The notes below the pieces were generated by a model. That model had not been told where the DNA came from. It worked only from the letters and a program-made list of their open reading frames with translations, and ran no database searches. Of a stretch of 64,000 nucleotides of DNA, positions 14,846 through 22,800 are shown piece by piece. The translations under genes and the position numbers were made by a program. Numbering within the stretch: position 1 is the first letter of the stretch; every line of letters begins with the position of its first letter. The DNA lies in NCBI GenBank assembly GCA_045544955.1, contig JAZPZY010000042.1:1-64000 (forward strand). The letters run 5' to 3'. This DNA comes from SIG701 sp045544955. GTDB taxonomy: Bacteria; Bacillota; Clostridia; Oscillospirales; CAG-272.

Positions 14846-16246
14846 ATGCTGAACTACAATCTGAAAATCGGACTTCTGCCCATCCGCCGCTACATCAAAG
14901 AGCCGCCGAAGCGTTACGGCATCTTCCAGAGCGATTACGCTGTGGAGAATAAGGAAAAATGCATTAAATACATCCGGGATCATTTCACCGACGAAAAGAC
15001 CACGTTCGTAGACATCGATTTCCTCAACGAGGAGGGCGTGCTCTGCATGGACGGCGACTGCGACCGGGTGGCCGAATACTTCAAGGACGAAAAGATCGAC
15101 GCGCTGTTCATCATCAACTGCAACTTCGGCAACGAAAACTGTGCGGGCCTTGTGGCAAAACAGCTGCACGTTCCTACCCTGCTCTGGGGCCCCCGTGACC
15201 GCAACTACTCCGAAGGCATCCGCTATACGGACACCCAGTGCGGTCTGTTTTCCATGAGCAAGCAGCTGAAGCGGAACAACGTAAAATTCTCCTATATCGA
15301 AAACTGCGATATCGAAAACGAAGTATTTGAGAAAGGCGTAAAGCAGTTCTTCAGCGTAGCGTGCATGGTAAAGAACTTCCGCAACATGCGGATCCTGCAG
15401 GTGGGCACCCGTGTAAAGCCCTTCAAGTGCGTTATGTATAACGAGCTGGAGCTGTGCGAAAACTTCGGCATCGACATCGTATCCATCAACCTGGCAGAGG
15501 CACTCCGTGACCTTACGGAGATCTACGACACCATGCAGGATACGCTGAACGCCGATCTTGTGAAGCTGAAGGAAACCTTCAACTGCGGCGACCTCACGGA
15601 CGAGCATCTGAAGAAGATGCTGGCCGTGGTGTATTATTACGAAAAGATCGCCAAGGAAAACGACTGCAACCTGATCAGCAGCGAATGCTGGACGGGCATC
15701 ACCGTAGGCTGGGGCGTACAGCCCTGCCTTGCCATGTGCCTCCTTGCGGATCGGGATATCTACGTCACCTGCGAATGGGACGTGCATATGACCATCACCA
15801 ACGCCCTGCTGCTGGCGGCAACCCGCGGCGAGGAAAAGCCGATCCAGGGCGAGTTCACCTCCCGCCATCCGGAGAACGACAACGCAGAGCTGCTGTGGCA
15901 CTGCGGCCCGTTCCCGCTGAAGTACAAGGACGAAAACTGCAAGCCCTATCTCTACGCCACCAAGCCCTCCTTCAAGCTCCGTGACGGCGAATACACCATC
16001 GCCCGCTTCCAGGGAGAAAAGGGCAAGTACTATCTCCTGGGCGGCAAATTCCACACCTGCGACGGCCCGGACACCTTCGGTACCTATATGTGGGCGGAGT
16101 TTGACGATCTGGCAAAGGTGGAGAGAAAGATCGTGGAGGGGCCCTACATCCATCACATGACGCAGATTCCCGGCGACTACACGGCGGAAATCAAGGAGTT
16201 TGCGAAATACATCGACGAGATCATCTACGACGATCTGAACGACTGA
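14846..16246 (+). CDS. L-fucose/L-arabinose isomerase family protein
   Basis: A 466-aa protein with the fold signature of fucose and arabinose isomerases. Supporting blocks are the N-terminal IGLLPIRRYIKEPP, the FIINCNFGNENCAGLVAKQL and TLLWGPRDRN segments of the substrate-binding region, the late metal-site stretch TCEWDVHMTITNALLLAA, and a LLWHCGPFPLKY block. Known members isomerise aldoses to ketoses with Mn. The ACCESSORY middle cysteines are not conserved features that I know. It lies between two kinases in one operon, giving an isomerise-then-phosphorylate logic. The specific sugar is unknown, and no aldolase is present in the cluster. Confidence 0.8.
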   Translation: MLNYNLKIGLLPIRRYIKEPPKRYGIFQSDYAVENKEKCIKYIRDHFTDEKTTFVDIDFLNEEGVLCMDGDCDRVAEYFKDEKIDALFIINCNFGNENCAGLVAKQLHVPTLLWGPRDRNYSEGIRYTDTQCGLFSMSKQLKRNNVKFSYIENCDIENEVFEKGVKQFFSVACMVKNFRNMRILQVGTRVKPFKCVMYNELELCENFGIDIVSINLAEALRDLTEIYDTMQDTLNADLVKLKETFNCGDLTDEHLKKMLAVVYYYEKIAKENDCNLISSECWTGITVGWGVQPCLAMCLLADRDIYVTCEWDVHMTITNALLLAATRGEEKPIQGEFTSRHPENDNAELLWHCGPFPLKYKDENCKPYLYATKPSFKLRDGEYTIARFQGEKGKYYLLGGKFHTCDGPDTFGTYMWAEFDDLAKVERKIVEGPYIHHMTQIPGDYTAEIKEFAKYIDEIIYDDLND

Positions 16247-16264
16247 TAAAGGAAACAGAGATCT

Positions 16265-17170
16265 ATGAAAAAAGTAATCGGTCTGGGTGCGTGCGTCTAC
16301 GATACCCTTATCTCCTGCGGCACGTATCCCACGGAAAATACGAAACAGAAGGCGGACGGCATCTTCGTCTCCGGCGGCGGCCCGGTGGGCAACGCCCTGG
16401 TGGTCCTCAGTAAGCTGGGATACGAAACCGACGTGCTGGGTGCCTTTGCGGACGATGCGGCCGGCAAATTCCTCCTTGAGGATTTCGCCCGCTATAACGT
16501 GGGCACCTCCCACGCAAAGGTGATTCCCGGGGCCACATCCTTCGTCTCCTATATTCTCCTTTCGGCGGAAAACGGCACCCGCACCTGCGTGTTTGACCGG
16601 GGCTCTGTCAAGGATGATCCTCAGAATATCGACTATTCCGCCATCGACGGGGCCGACATCCTCCATCTGGACGGAAACTATATGCACTGCGCCATCGAGG
16701 CGGCAAAATACGCCCGTGCCCGCGGCGTGAAGGTCAGTATCGACGCCGGCGGCCTGTACGCAGGCATCGAGGAGCTTCTGCCGCTGGTGGACATCCTCAT
16801 TCCCTCGGCGGAATTTGCCATGGGCCTTACGAAAACGGACAGCATCCCCGCCGCCATGACGGAACTGCAGAAGCGGTATTCCCCGGAGATTCTGGTAGTC
16901 ACCGCCGGCAGTGAGGGCGGCTACTACATGGAGAACGGCCAGGTGAAAAAATACGACACCGAGGACATCAAGGTAGTGGACTCCAACGGTGCCGGCGATA
17001 CCTTCCACGGTGCGTTCCTCACGGCGTACTGCGACGGAAAAAGCATCTTTGACTGCTGTGCCTTTGCCGATGCGGTTGCCGCCTACAAATGCACCAACAA
17101 GGGTGCCAGAACCTATCCCCTCAGCCGGGAGGTTATGGCGGAGTTTCTGAAAACGTATCATAAGAAATAA
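16265..17170 (+). CDS. PfkB-family carbohydrate kinase
   Basis: A 301-aa ribokinase-fold kinase. The glycine-rich N-terminal signature is FVSGGGPVGNALVVLSKLG, and the C-terminal signature is VVDSNGAGDTFHGAFL with the anion hole and catalytic Asp. The lid includes SFVSYILLSAENGTRTCVF. PfkB members phosphorylate ribose, ketohexoses, nucleosides or 2-keto-3-deoxy sugars; which one applies here cannot be seen. It is the last gene of the sugar operon, preceded by AAGGAAACAGAG, and followed by two terminators. Confidence 0.88.
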   Translation: MKKVIGLGACVYDTLISCGTYPTENTKQKADGIFVSGGGPVGNALVVLSKLGYETDVLGAFADDAAGKFLLEDFARYNVGTSHAKVIPGATSFVSYILLSAENGTRTCVFDRGSVKDDPQNIDYSAIDGADILHLDGNYMHCAIEAAKYARARGVKVSIDAGGLYAGIEELLPLVDILIPSAEFAMGLTKTDSIPAAMTELQKRYSPEILVVTAGSEGGYYMENGQVKKYDTEDIKVVDSNGAGDTFHGAFLTAYCDGKSIFDCCAFADAVAAYKCTNKGARTYPLSREVMAEFLKTYHKK

Positions 17171-17180
17171 AAAGAAACGA

Positions 17181-17210
17181 TGGGGGTGCTTTTTGAAAAA
17201 AGCACCCCCA
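17181..17210 (+). terminator. Sugar operon terminator
   Basis: A 14-bp perfect stem (TGGGGGTGCTTTTT paired with AAAAAGCACCCCCA) with a 2-nt loop directly after the PfkB gene. The stem's own T-run lies on its 5' side, so the next hairpin may do part of the work. Confidence 0.7.
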
Positions 17211-17239
17211 TACCCCCGCAAAAACCTTTATACTGGGAT

Positions 17240-17278
17240 AAAAAAATCACGTCTGTGTAAGCACAGGCGTGATTTTTT
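17240..17278. terminator. Bidirectional terminator between sugar operon and GLUG protein gene
   Basis: AAAAAATCACG and CGTGATTTTTT pair, with an inner CTGTG/CACAG stem and a TAAG loop. A- and T-runs on both sides suit termination in both directions for the two convergent genes. Confidence 0.88.
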
Positions 17279-17286
17279 CGTTTGTT

Positions 17287-20274
17287 TTACGGCTTTGCAA
17301 AAGCGGCTTTGCCACGGTGGATGGCGTACAGTCTCGCTACGTCGTAGTAATCGAATACGCCGTCCCCGTTGATGTCGCCCTGTACGGCAGGCGTGGGCGT
17401 GCCCACGGCGGCACCGGGCGTTACCGCAAGAATCCGGCTGTTCACCGAGACCACCGTCTGTCCGCTGGCGGCGGGATTCACGCTTGTCACCGTGACGTAG
17501 TAATATCTGGTCACGCTTTCCGTGTGGGCGGCGTGGAATGCGGCCGTGGCACCGGCGATCGGCGTGAATATGCCGTTCTCCGTATCGCTCACGTACCACT
17601 GATAGGCAAGCGTGCCGCCGTCCGTGACGGAGGCCGCCGCACTCAGCATGGGTACGGCAGAGGTCATGTCCACGCTCACGTGCATCACCGGCGTCTGTGC
17701 GTCCGCACTGACGAATACGGAAGCAATGGCACTCTTCGTCTCCGCCGTGGTCTTATCCGTGGCGGCGGCGTTGGTGTTGGTAACGATTACGTAATAGTAC
17801 AGCGTGCCGCCCGTGGCCGTGGAGGGCGTGTATACCGCACCCACCGCACCGGGGAGCGGTATTCCCGCGCCGGTTTCCATCTCGCTTACGTACCACTGAT
17901 AGGACAGCACGCCGCCGTCCGGCGAGGAGGCGGAAACGGACAGCGTCACGGCACTGTTCTGCGTGGCGTTTACGGAAAGAGGCTGCACGGCAATCACCGG
18001 CGGAAGTGCACTGAACAGCGGGCCGGGCGTAAAGCCGCCGCCCGTGTACGACACGGATTGCAGTTTCGGATAGGGATATACCACACTGCCTGACATGGTC
18101 CATACCGTGTCGAAATCAAAGCCGGCGAAGGTTGCCTGCCCTTTCATCTGTCCGTCGGTGCAGGCCACGGTGATGCCGGGCGTGTCCGCCGTGGGTGCGG
18201 TGCAGTCCGCCGAGCCCATGCCGTTCTGCATATTGCCCAGATCATCGGAAGCACAGCCCCCCAGATAGTAGCAGGACGCCATCTGCACCTTGCCCACAAC
18301 CTGCCCCACAATACCGCCGATATAGGTGGCAGGGGTGGAGGCATCTTTCGGCATGCCGTTTACGCCGCCCAGGTTGTAGCAGTTATACAGGAAGGCTTCC
18401 GGCTTGGTGTCGCCGCCTTCAAGATACCCCACGATGCCGCCCACGTTTTGATACCCGTAAAACGTGCCCGTGTTGAAGCAGTCGCGGATAACGGATTTTA
18501 CCGCATAGCCCACAATACCGCCCACGTTCTTCACATAGGTAGTAGTGCCGGTGGGAGCCGCCATGGAGCCGGTGTTGTAACAACGCTCTACCGTAGAGCC
18601 GGAAACAAGATATCCTGCGATGCCGCCGGCGTAGGAATAAGAAGAAGAAGCGGTCACGGCTCCGCTGTTCGTGCAGTTTGCAAATGTGGCAGTAGAATAA
18701 CAGTACCCAATCATGCCGCCGACGTAGGAATTATTGTAAATAGAAATGGACGACACGGTTACTTCGCCGCTGTTAATACAGTTTTCAAGCGAAGCAGAAG
18801 AACCGTACCCCGCCATACCGCCGGCGTTGGTCTCCGCGGCAATATCGCCGCTGTTCGTGCAGTTTGTAAACGCGATCGAACCAAATTCCCCTGCCATGCC
18901 TCCGGCGGAGGTCTTTGCGGTAATATTGCCGCTGTTTTCACAGTTTTCAACCGTATCGGTAGAATTACAGCGTCCCATCAAGCCGCCGGCGCAGCCGGAC
19001 TCTGCGGTAACATCCCCGCTGTTCGTGCAGTCTGCAAACGTAGCGGTAGAACAAAATCCCACAACACCGCCACTCAATTGGAACAGCGCAGTAACAACAC
19101 CACTGTTTTCACAATTTGTAAACGTGACAGTGGAAGTACACTCTCCCGCCATGCCTCCGGCGTAGTGATTAGCAAATATTGCACCGCCGTTCGTACAGTT
19201 TTCAAATGCAGCGGTAGATCGACAGTATCCCACCATGCCGCCGGCGGATAGATAACGATAAACACTAGAATCAGCAGTAGAGGTAACATTGCCGCTGTTC
19301 GTGCAGTTTGTAAAGGTAGCGGTGTCACAGCATCCTACCATACCGCCAGCAGAGTAAGCATCCAAAACAGCACCACTGTTCGTGCAATCAGTGAATGCAA
19401 CCGTGGAATAACACGCTCCTGCCATGCCTCCGGCACTTGAATAAGAAGCGCTCACGGTGCCATCGTTCGCACAGTTTTCAAACGTACACTGCACAGTGGC
19501 GTAACTGCTGCTATAAATTCTCCCATCGCTGCCTCCCACGAGACCGCCCACATAGCTCTTGCCGGTTACGGCGGCGGCCGTATTGGTGCAGTTTGTGAAA
19601 GAAAGCGCTAGCGTCACCTCGTTGTTGTAGTTCCCTTTGGCGTATCCGTACGCCTGTCCCACAAGGCCGCCTACGCTGTTCTCACCAAGTATAGTGGAAT
19701 CAATCACTGTACAGCCGGAAAAGGCATATTCTGCGGCAGCATATTCTACGTTATAATACGCATACCCCACCAGTGCGCCTACATTATCCGAACCGGTAAT
19801 ATCCGCACCCGCAACGGTGACGTTTTTGAAATTTGCGTTGTACGTATAGCCAAACAGGCCCTGATAGCCCATCCACGTGGCATCTACCAACGCACTGACA
19901 TACAGGCCGCTTACCGTATGTCCGTCGCCGTCAAAGGTGCCGCTGAACGGTGCGTTCACGGTATCGTCCGTGTACGTACCGATGGGCGTCCATTTTTTCG
20001 CCGTCAGCGTCCACATGGGGGATGCCGTATCGTTCAGGGTAATATCGGCGGTGAGTTTCACGTACTGCCCTTCATAGGTAGTGCCGGCGTTCACCGACTG
20101 GGCAAGATACGCCAGCTGTTCGGCAGTTTCGATCTGATACGGATTTTCTGCCGTGCCGTCACCGCCGGCAAAGCCGGCCGCCGCCGTGCCGTCCCACGCG
20201 GCGGACACGCCCGTGGCAAACAGGGCACAGAGAGCCAGTACCATGACGGAAAAAAGCAGCAATTTCTTTTTCAT
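17287..20274 (-). CDS. Secreted GLUG-repeat protein with Ig-like domains and a dockerin-like C-terminus
   Basis: A 995-aa exported protein. The signal peptide is KKKLLLFSVMVLALCALF with cleavage near GVSA-AW. Residues about 55-160 form a lead-in domain (AENPYQIETAEQLAYLAQSV) that precedes GLUG regions. The next ~560 residues hold about 16 GGxxG motifs (GGLVG, GGMAG, GGMVG, GGIVG), alternating with FTNCTNSG-type strands; this pattern suggests a beta-solenoid. Two Ig-like modules follow, each with a TLAYQWYVS or VLSYQWYVS strand. The last residues contain GDINGDGVFDYYDVARLY, one dockerin-type calcium loop and helix; a second copy is missing. It has its own consensus promoter and GGAGGA site. 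A cell-surface or cellulosome-like scaffold role is inference. Confidence 0.82.
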   Translation of the reverse strand: MKKKLLLFSVMVLALCALFATGVSAAWDGTAAAGFAGGDGTAENPYQIETAEQLAYLAQSVNAGTTYEGQYVKLTADITLNDTASPMWTLTAKKWTPIGTYTDDTVNAPFSGTFDGDGHTVSGLYVSALVDATWMGYQGLFGYTYNANFKNVTVAGADITGSDNVGALVGYAYYNVEYAAAEYAFSGCTVIDSTILGENSVGGLVGQAYGYAKGNYNNEVTLALSFTNCTNTAAAVTGKSYVGGLVGGSDGRIYSSSYATVQCTFENCANDGTVSASYSSAGGMAGACYSTVAFTDCTNSGAVLDAYSAGGMVGCCDTATFTNCTNSGNVTSTADSSVYRYLSAGGMVGYCRSTAAFENCTNGGAIFANHYAGGMAGECTSTVTFTNCENSGVVTALFQLSGGVVGFCSTATFADCTNSGDVTAESGCAGGLMGRCNSTDTVENCENSGNITAKTSAGGMAGEFGSIAFTNCTNSGDIAAETNAGGMAGYGSSASLENCINSGEVTVSSISIYNNSYVGGMIGYCYSTATFANCTNSGAVTASSSYSYAGGIAGYLVSGSTVERCYNTGSMAAPTGTTTYVKNVGGIVGYAVKSVIRDCFNTGTFYGYQNVGGIVGYLEGGDTKPEAFLYNCYNLGGVNGMPKDASTPATYIGGIVGQVVGKVQMASCYYLGGCASDDLGNMQNGMGSADCTAPTADTPGITVACTDGQMKGQATFAGFDFDTVWTMSGSVVYPYPKLQSVSYTGGGFTPGPLFSALPPVIAVQPLSVNATQNSAVTLSVSASSPDGGVLSYQWYVSEMETGAGIPLPGAVGAVYTPSTATGGTLYYYVIVTNTNAAATDKTTAETKSAIASVFVSADAQTPVMHVSVDMTSAVPMLSAAASVTDGGTLAYQWYVSDTENGIFTPIAGATAAFHAAHTESVTRYYYVTVTSVNPAASGQTVVSVNSRILAVTPGAAVGTPTPAVQGDINGDGVFDYYDVARLYAIHRGKAAFAKP

Positions 20275-20310
20275 AATGTCCTCCCAAAGGGCAAAAACCG
20301 AGATGATACT

Positions 20311-20339
20311 ATTGTACCACCAAAGGAAAATTTTGTCAA
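20311..20339 (-). promoter_or_regulatory. Promoter of the GLUG-repeat protein gene
   Basis: Minus-strand TTGACA and TACAAT with a 17-bp spacer. Confidence 0.85.
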
Positions 20340-20410
20340 GGAAAGGGGGCAAAAATGGGACAAGCCCGTAATTTGGTGGTAGGGGAGGGGCTTGCTCCTC
20401 TCGCCGTTGA

Positions 20411-20446
20411 AAAATCCCCCGGCGGAAATTCCGCCGTGGGGATTTC
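20411..20446 (-). terminator. Terminator of the paralogue operon
   Basis: On the minus strand AAATCCCC and GGGGATTTTTC enclose an inner CGGCGGAA/TTCCGCCG stem. It lies just after the stop of the lipoprotein paralogue. Confidence 0.75.
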
Positions 20447-20448
20447 TC

Positions 20449-22776
20449 TTATTCATTTTCTGCAAATGTAAAATTATCGATATAGGCGGTATACGCCCCG
20501 TCGTGGTCCGTGCGGAACATGACCACGGGAATGTTCTGCGTGGCGGGTTTGGTGGGATAGCCGTTATCAAAATAGGTGGAGGTATCCAGCAGCACGCCGT
20601 CCAGGTAATACTCGGACGTGGCGGTATCTCCGTCGGGGGTATAGACGATCTTTACCCGGTGATACTCGTCCCAGTCCCTCAACGCTTTGATGGCCTTGCC
20701 GTTTTCGGTGGTGCGGCTCATGGTGTAAATACCGCCGTTTTTCCGGAAGGATACTTTCGTGGCAAACTCCCAGGAGCCAAGCTCCACGATGAGCAGGGCA
20801 CTGGACTCGGGGGCGTCGAATTTGATATCAAACTCGCAGGTGAAGCCCTTGCCGTTCTTCGTTCCGGCGTCAAAGAGGAGCACCGGTCTGCCGTTGCCGT
20901 CGGAGGAGATCCGGATCGCCCGGTTGCCGTCTTCCTCCTTCACCACGGTAATATCGCCCGTACCGCGCATGCCCTCCTTCTGGGGGATGGGGCCCTCGGT
21001 GAGATCGTCGAAGGTATATTCGCACTGGGTGGCAAACTGGATCTTCTTCGTAGGCTCGGCCTCTTCCAGCCGTTTTACCACATCCTGTGCTGTTATTTTG
21101 CCGCCGAACATCTTGGGGGCGGTAATATCCAGTACATCGTAGACGTATGTACGAAGGGCGGTGACGATCATGGGGACGGCGGAAAGCTCGCCCTCAAACA
21201 GGGGCATGGCGGAAATGGCACCCTTATTGCCGGAGGAGCCGTAGCCGGCGTAGTAGGAATACATGCCGTCCGGGGTTTTCAGAGCCAGCGTTTTTTCCAC
21301 CGTGCGGCGGAGAAGCTCCGGCAGTTGTTCACAGAAATCCGCCCACACCTCTTCGTCCGGCTCTTTCTGACAGTCAAAGGCAGTATTCAGAAGGGACCAG
21401 GGATTGGCGATGTGGCAGGCGTGGCATTTGGGCTCGTCGCTCACGATCACCTGCATGGTATTCTCTACCAGCGTTTTGAAATAGGGCATTTCCTCTTTAC
21501 AGGATTTGAAGAAGCCGGCCACCTTATAGGTGCCGCTCATCACGTCATAGTTAAGCTCGTCGGTGCTGTGGTCGTTATCCAGAAATCCGGTATCGGGATT
21601 GATCTTCTCTTTGATGAGGTCCTTTGCATAGGTGAGATAGCCCGCTTTCTCGATCTGGCCGAGGGTGGAGAGAAGCAGCGATCCCGCCGTATAGGGAGAG
21701 CTCCAGTCCAGGTACCCGTCAAACCATGCTTTGAAATCTTTTTGGGATTTGAATTTATTCTTATCAAGGGACGCCCGGTCTGTGGCCAAGGCACGGATGC
21801 CGGTTGCATCCTCTGCCTTGGCGGTACTCTTTTCCACACGTTCGCTTGCCGTGGGATACAGGGGCTTTTCGCCGATCATTTTCAGCAGCTGCTGGGCGGC
21901 ACTGGACTCGTACAGCCGTTTGCTGTCGCCCACGTATTTGCCCCAGGGAAGCTCGTACCAATAGCCGTCCTCCTCGCTCTGATGCTGCTGGGCAAAGGTT
22001 TTCAGTTTTTCCGTCATTTCATCGGAGAAATAAACGGTGAGTTTCGACGTATCCAGTATGCCGAGGCTGTTCAACACGCCCAACGACAGAGTGGTGGCTT
22101 CCAGATCCGGCAGGAAACCTTCCGTTTCTTTGGCACTCGTCTTAAAGAAGAATCCGCCGCTTTCCGGATCGTACAGATTGACGATCCAGTCCACCATATC
22201 CTCCGAGAAGCACTCCGTCTCAAACCGGTAGAGCCATTCGTACACTTCTTTTTCGTACTTTGCACTCAGATACATTCTGTCACCGATGGTAAAGCAGGGG
22301 ATGCCGGCCTCGTCTGCGACTTTTTCAAAAAACGCACCGGGCAGCATCAGATCCTTATCGATCATGAACGCCGGATGGGACAGCATCAGCGTCTCGCCGT
22401 TGATCTGCACCTCGTCACTGTCCACCGTCATGGTTACGGACAGGCCGTCCGCCGTTACCGTGGCGACGGTGTTTTCCTCGTTCCATTTCACCGAGTACTC
22501 CAGCGTGCGGAAGATCTTCAGCATGGGGAACCAGGTCTCCCCCGCCAGCGTCACCGGTGTTTCCCTGAGAACCACGTCCATATCGCCGATATTCACAACG
22601 GCGTCCGTGTTCCGGGGCAGAGCCTCCGGATCAAAGACCGTCTCATCCTCCGTCACGGCGGCCGTGGTCTCCGGGGGATCGGTTTCTTTCGGTTGTCCCG
22701 CATTGGTATGGAGGCAGCCGCTGAGCAGGGCCGCCATCATGGACGAAGCGAGCAAAAAAGCTAAAAACCGTTTCAT
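20449..22776 (-). CDS. Lipoprotein with Cu-amine-oxidase-N-like stalk, helical domain and jelly-roll C-terminus
   Basis: A 775-aa secreted paralogue of the next two genes. The lipobox ALLSGC predicts diacylglycerol attachment at Cys21. Residues about 55-140 look like a copper-amine-oxidase-N/stalk domain (VNIGDMDVVLRETPV, YSVKWNEENTVATV). The shared core follows: a helical region with VDWIVNLYDPESGGFFFKT, EDGYWYELPWGK, DSKRLYESSAAQQLLKMIG, FDGYLDW, MSGTYK and CHACHIANPW, which suggests an (alpha/alpha) toroid. A C-terminal ~200-residue beta domain (GKGFTCEFDIKFDA to AYIDNFTFAENE) looks like a concanavalin-like jelly roll. A carbohydrate-active role is plausible from fold and context, but I do not recognise the family. 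Last gene of a three-gene minus-strand operon. Confidence 0.7.
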   Translation of the reverse strand: MKRFLAFLLASSMMAALLSGCLHTNAGQPKETDPPETTAAVTEDETVFDPEALPRNTDAVVNIGDMDVVLRETPVTLAGETWFPMLKIFRTLEYSVKWNEENTVATVTADGLSVTMTVDSDEVQINGETLMLSHPAFMIDKDLMLPGAFFEKVADEAGIPCFTIGDRMYLSAKYEKEVYEWLYRFETECFSEDMVDWIVNLYDPESGGFFFKTSAKETEGFLPDLEATTLSLGVLNSLGILDTSKLTVYFSDEMTEKLKTFAQQHQSEEDGYWYELPWGKYVGDSKRLYESSAAQQLLKMIGEKPLYPTASERVEKSTAKAEDATGIRALATDRASLDKNKFKSQKDFKAWFDGYLDWSSPYTAGSLLLSTLGQIEKAGYLTYAKDLIKEKINPDTGFLDNDHSTDELNYDVMSGTYKVAGFFKSCKEEMPYFKTLVENTMQVIVSDEPKCHACHIANPWSLLNTAFDCQKEPDEEVWADFCEQLPELLRRTVEKTLALKTPDGMYSYYAGYGSSGNKGAISAMPLFEGELSAVPMIVTALRTYVYDVLDITAPKMFGGKITAQDVVKRLEEAEPTKKIQFATQCEYTFDDLTEGPIPQKEGMRGTGDITVVKEEDGNRAIRISSDGNGRPVLLFDAGTKNGKGFTCEFDIKFDAPESSALLIVELGSWEFATKVSFRKNGGIYTMSRTTENGKAIKALRDWDEYHRVKIVYTPDGDTATSEYYLDGVLLDTSTYFDNGYPTKPATQNIPVVMFRTDHDGAYTAYIDNFTFAENE

Positions 22777-22800
22777 GGTATCGTCTCCTCACGTTTTCGT

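Noticed and set aside
13625..17221. 1198-codon open frame on the minus strand opposite the sugar operon
   Set aside because: It mirrors four well-supported plus-strand genes, has no domain sense and no ribosome site, and arises from codon bias in a GC-rich genome. The same holds for long antisense frames over hisD, pnp, ftsK and the paralogue operon.
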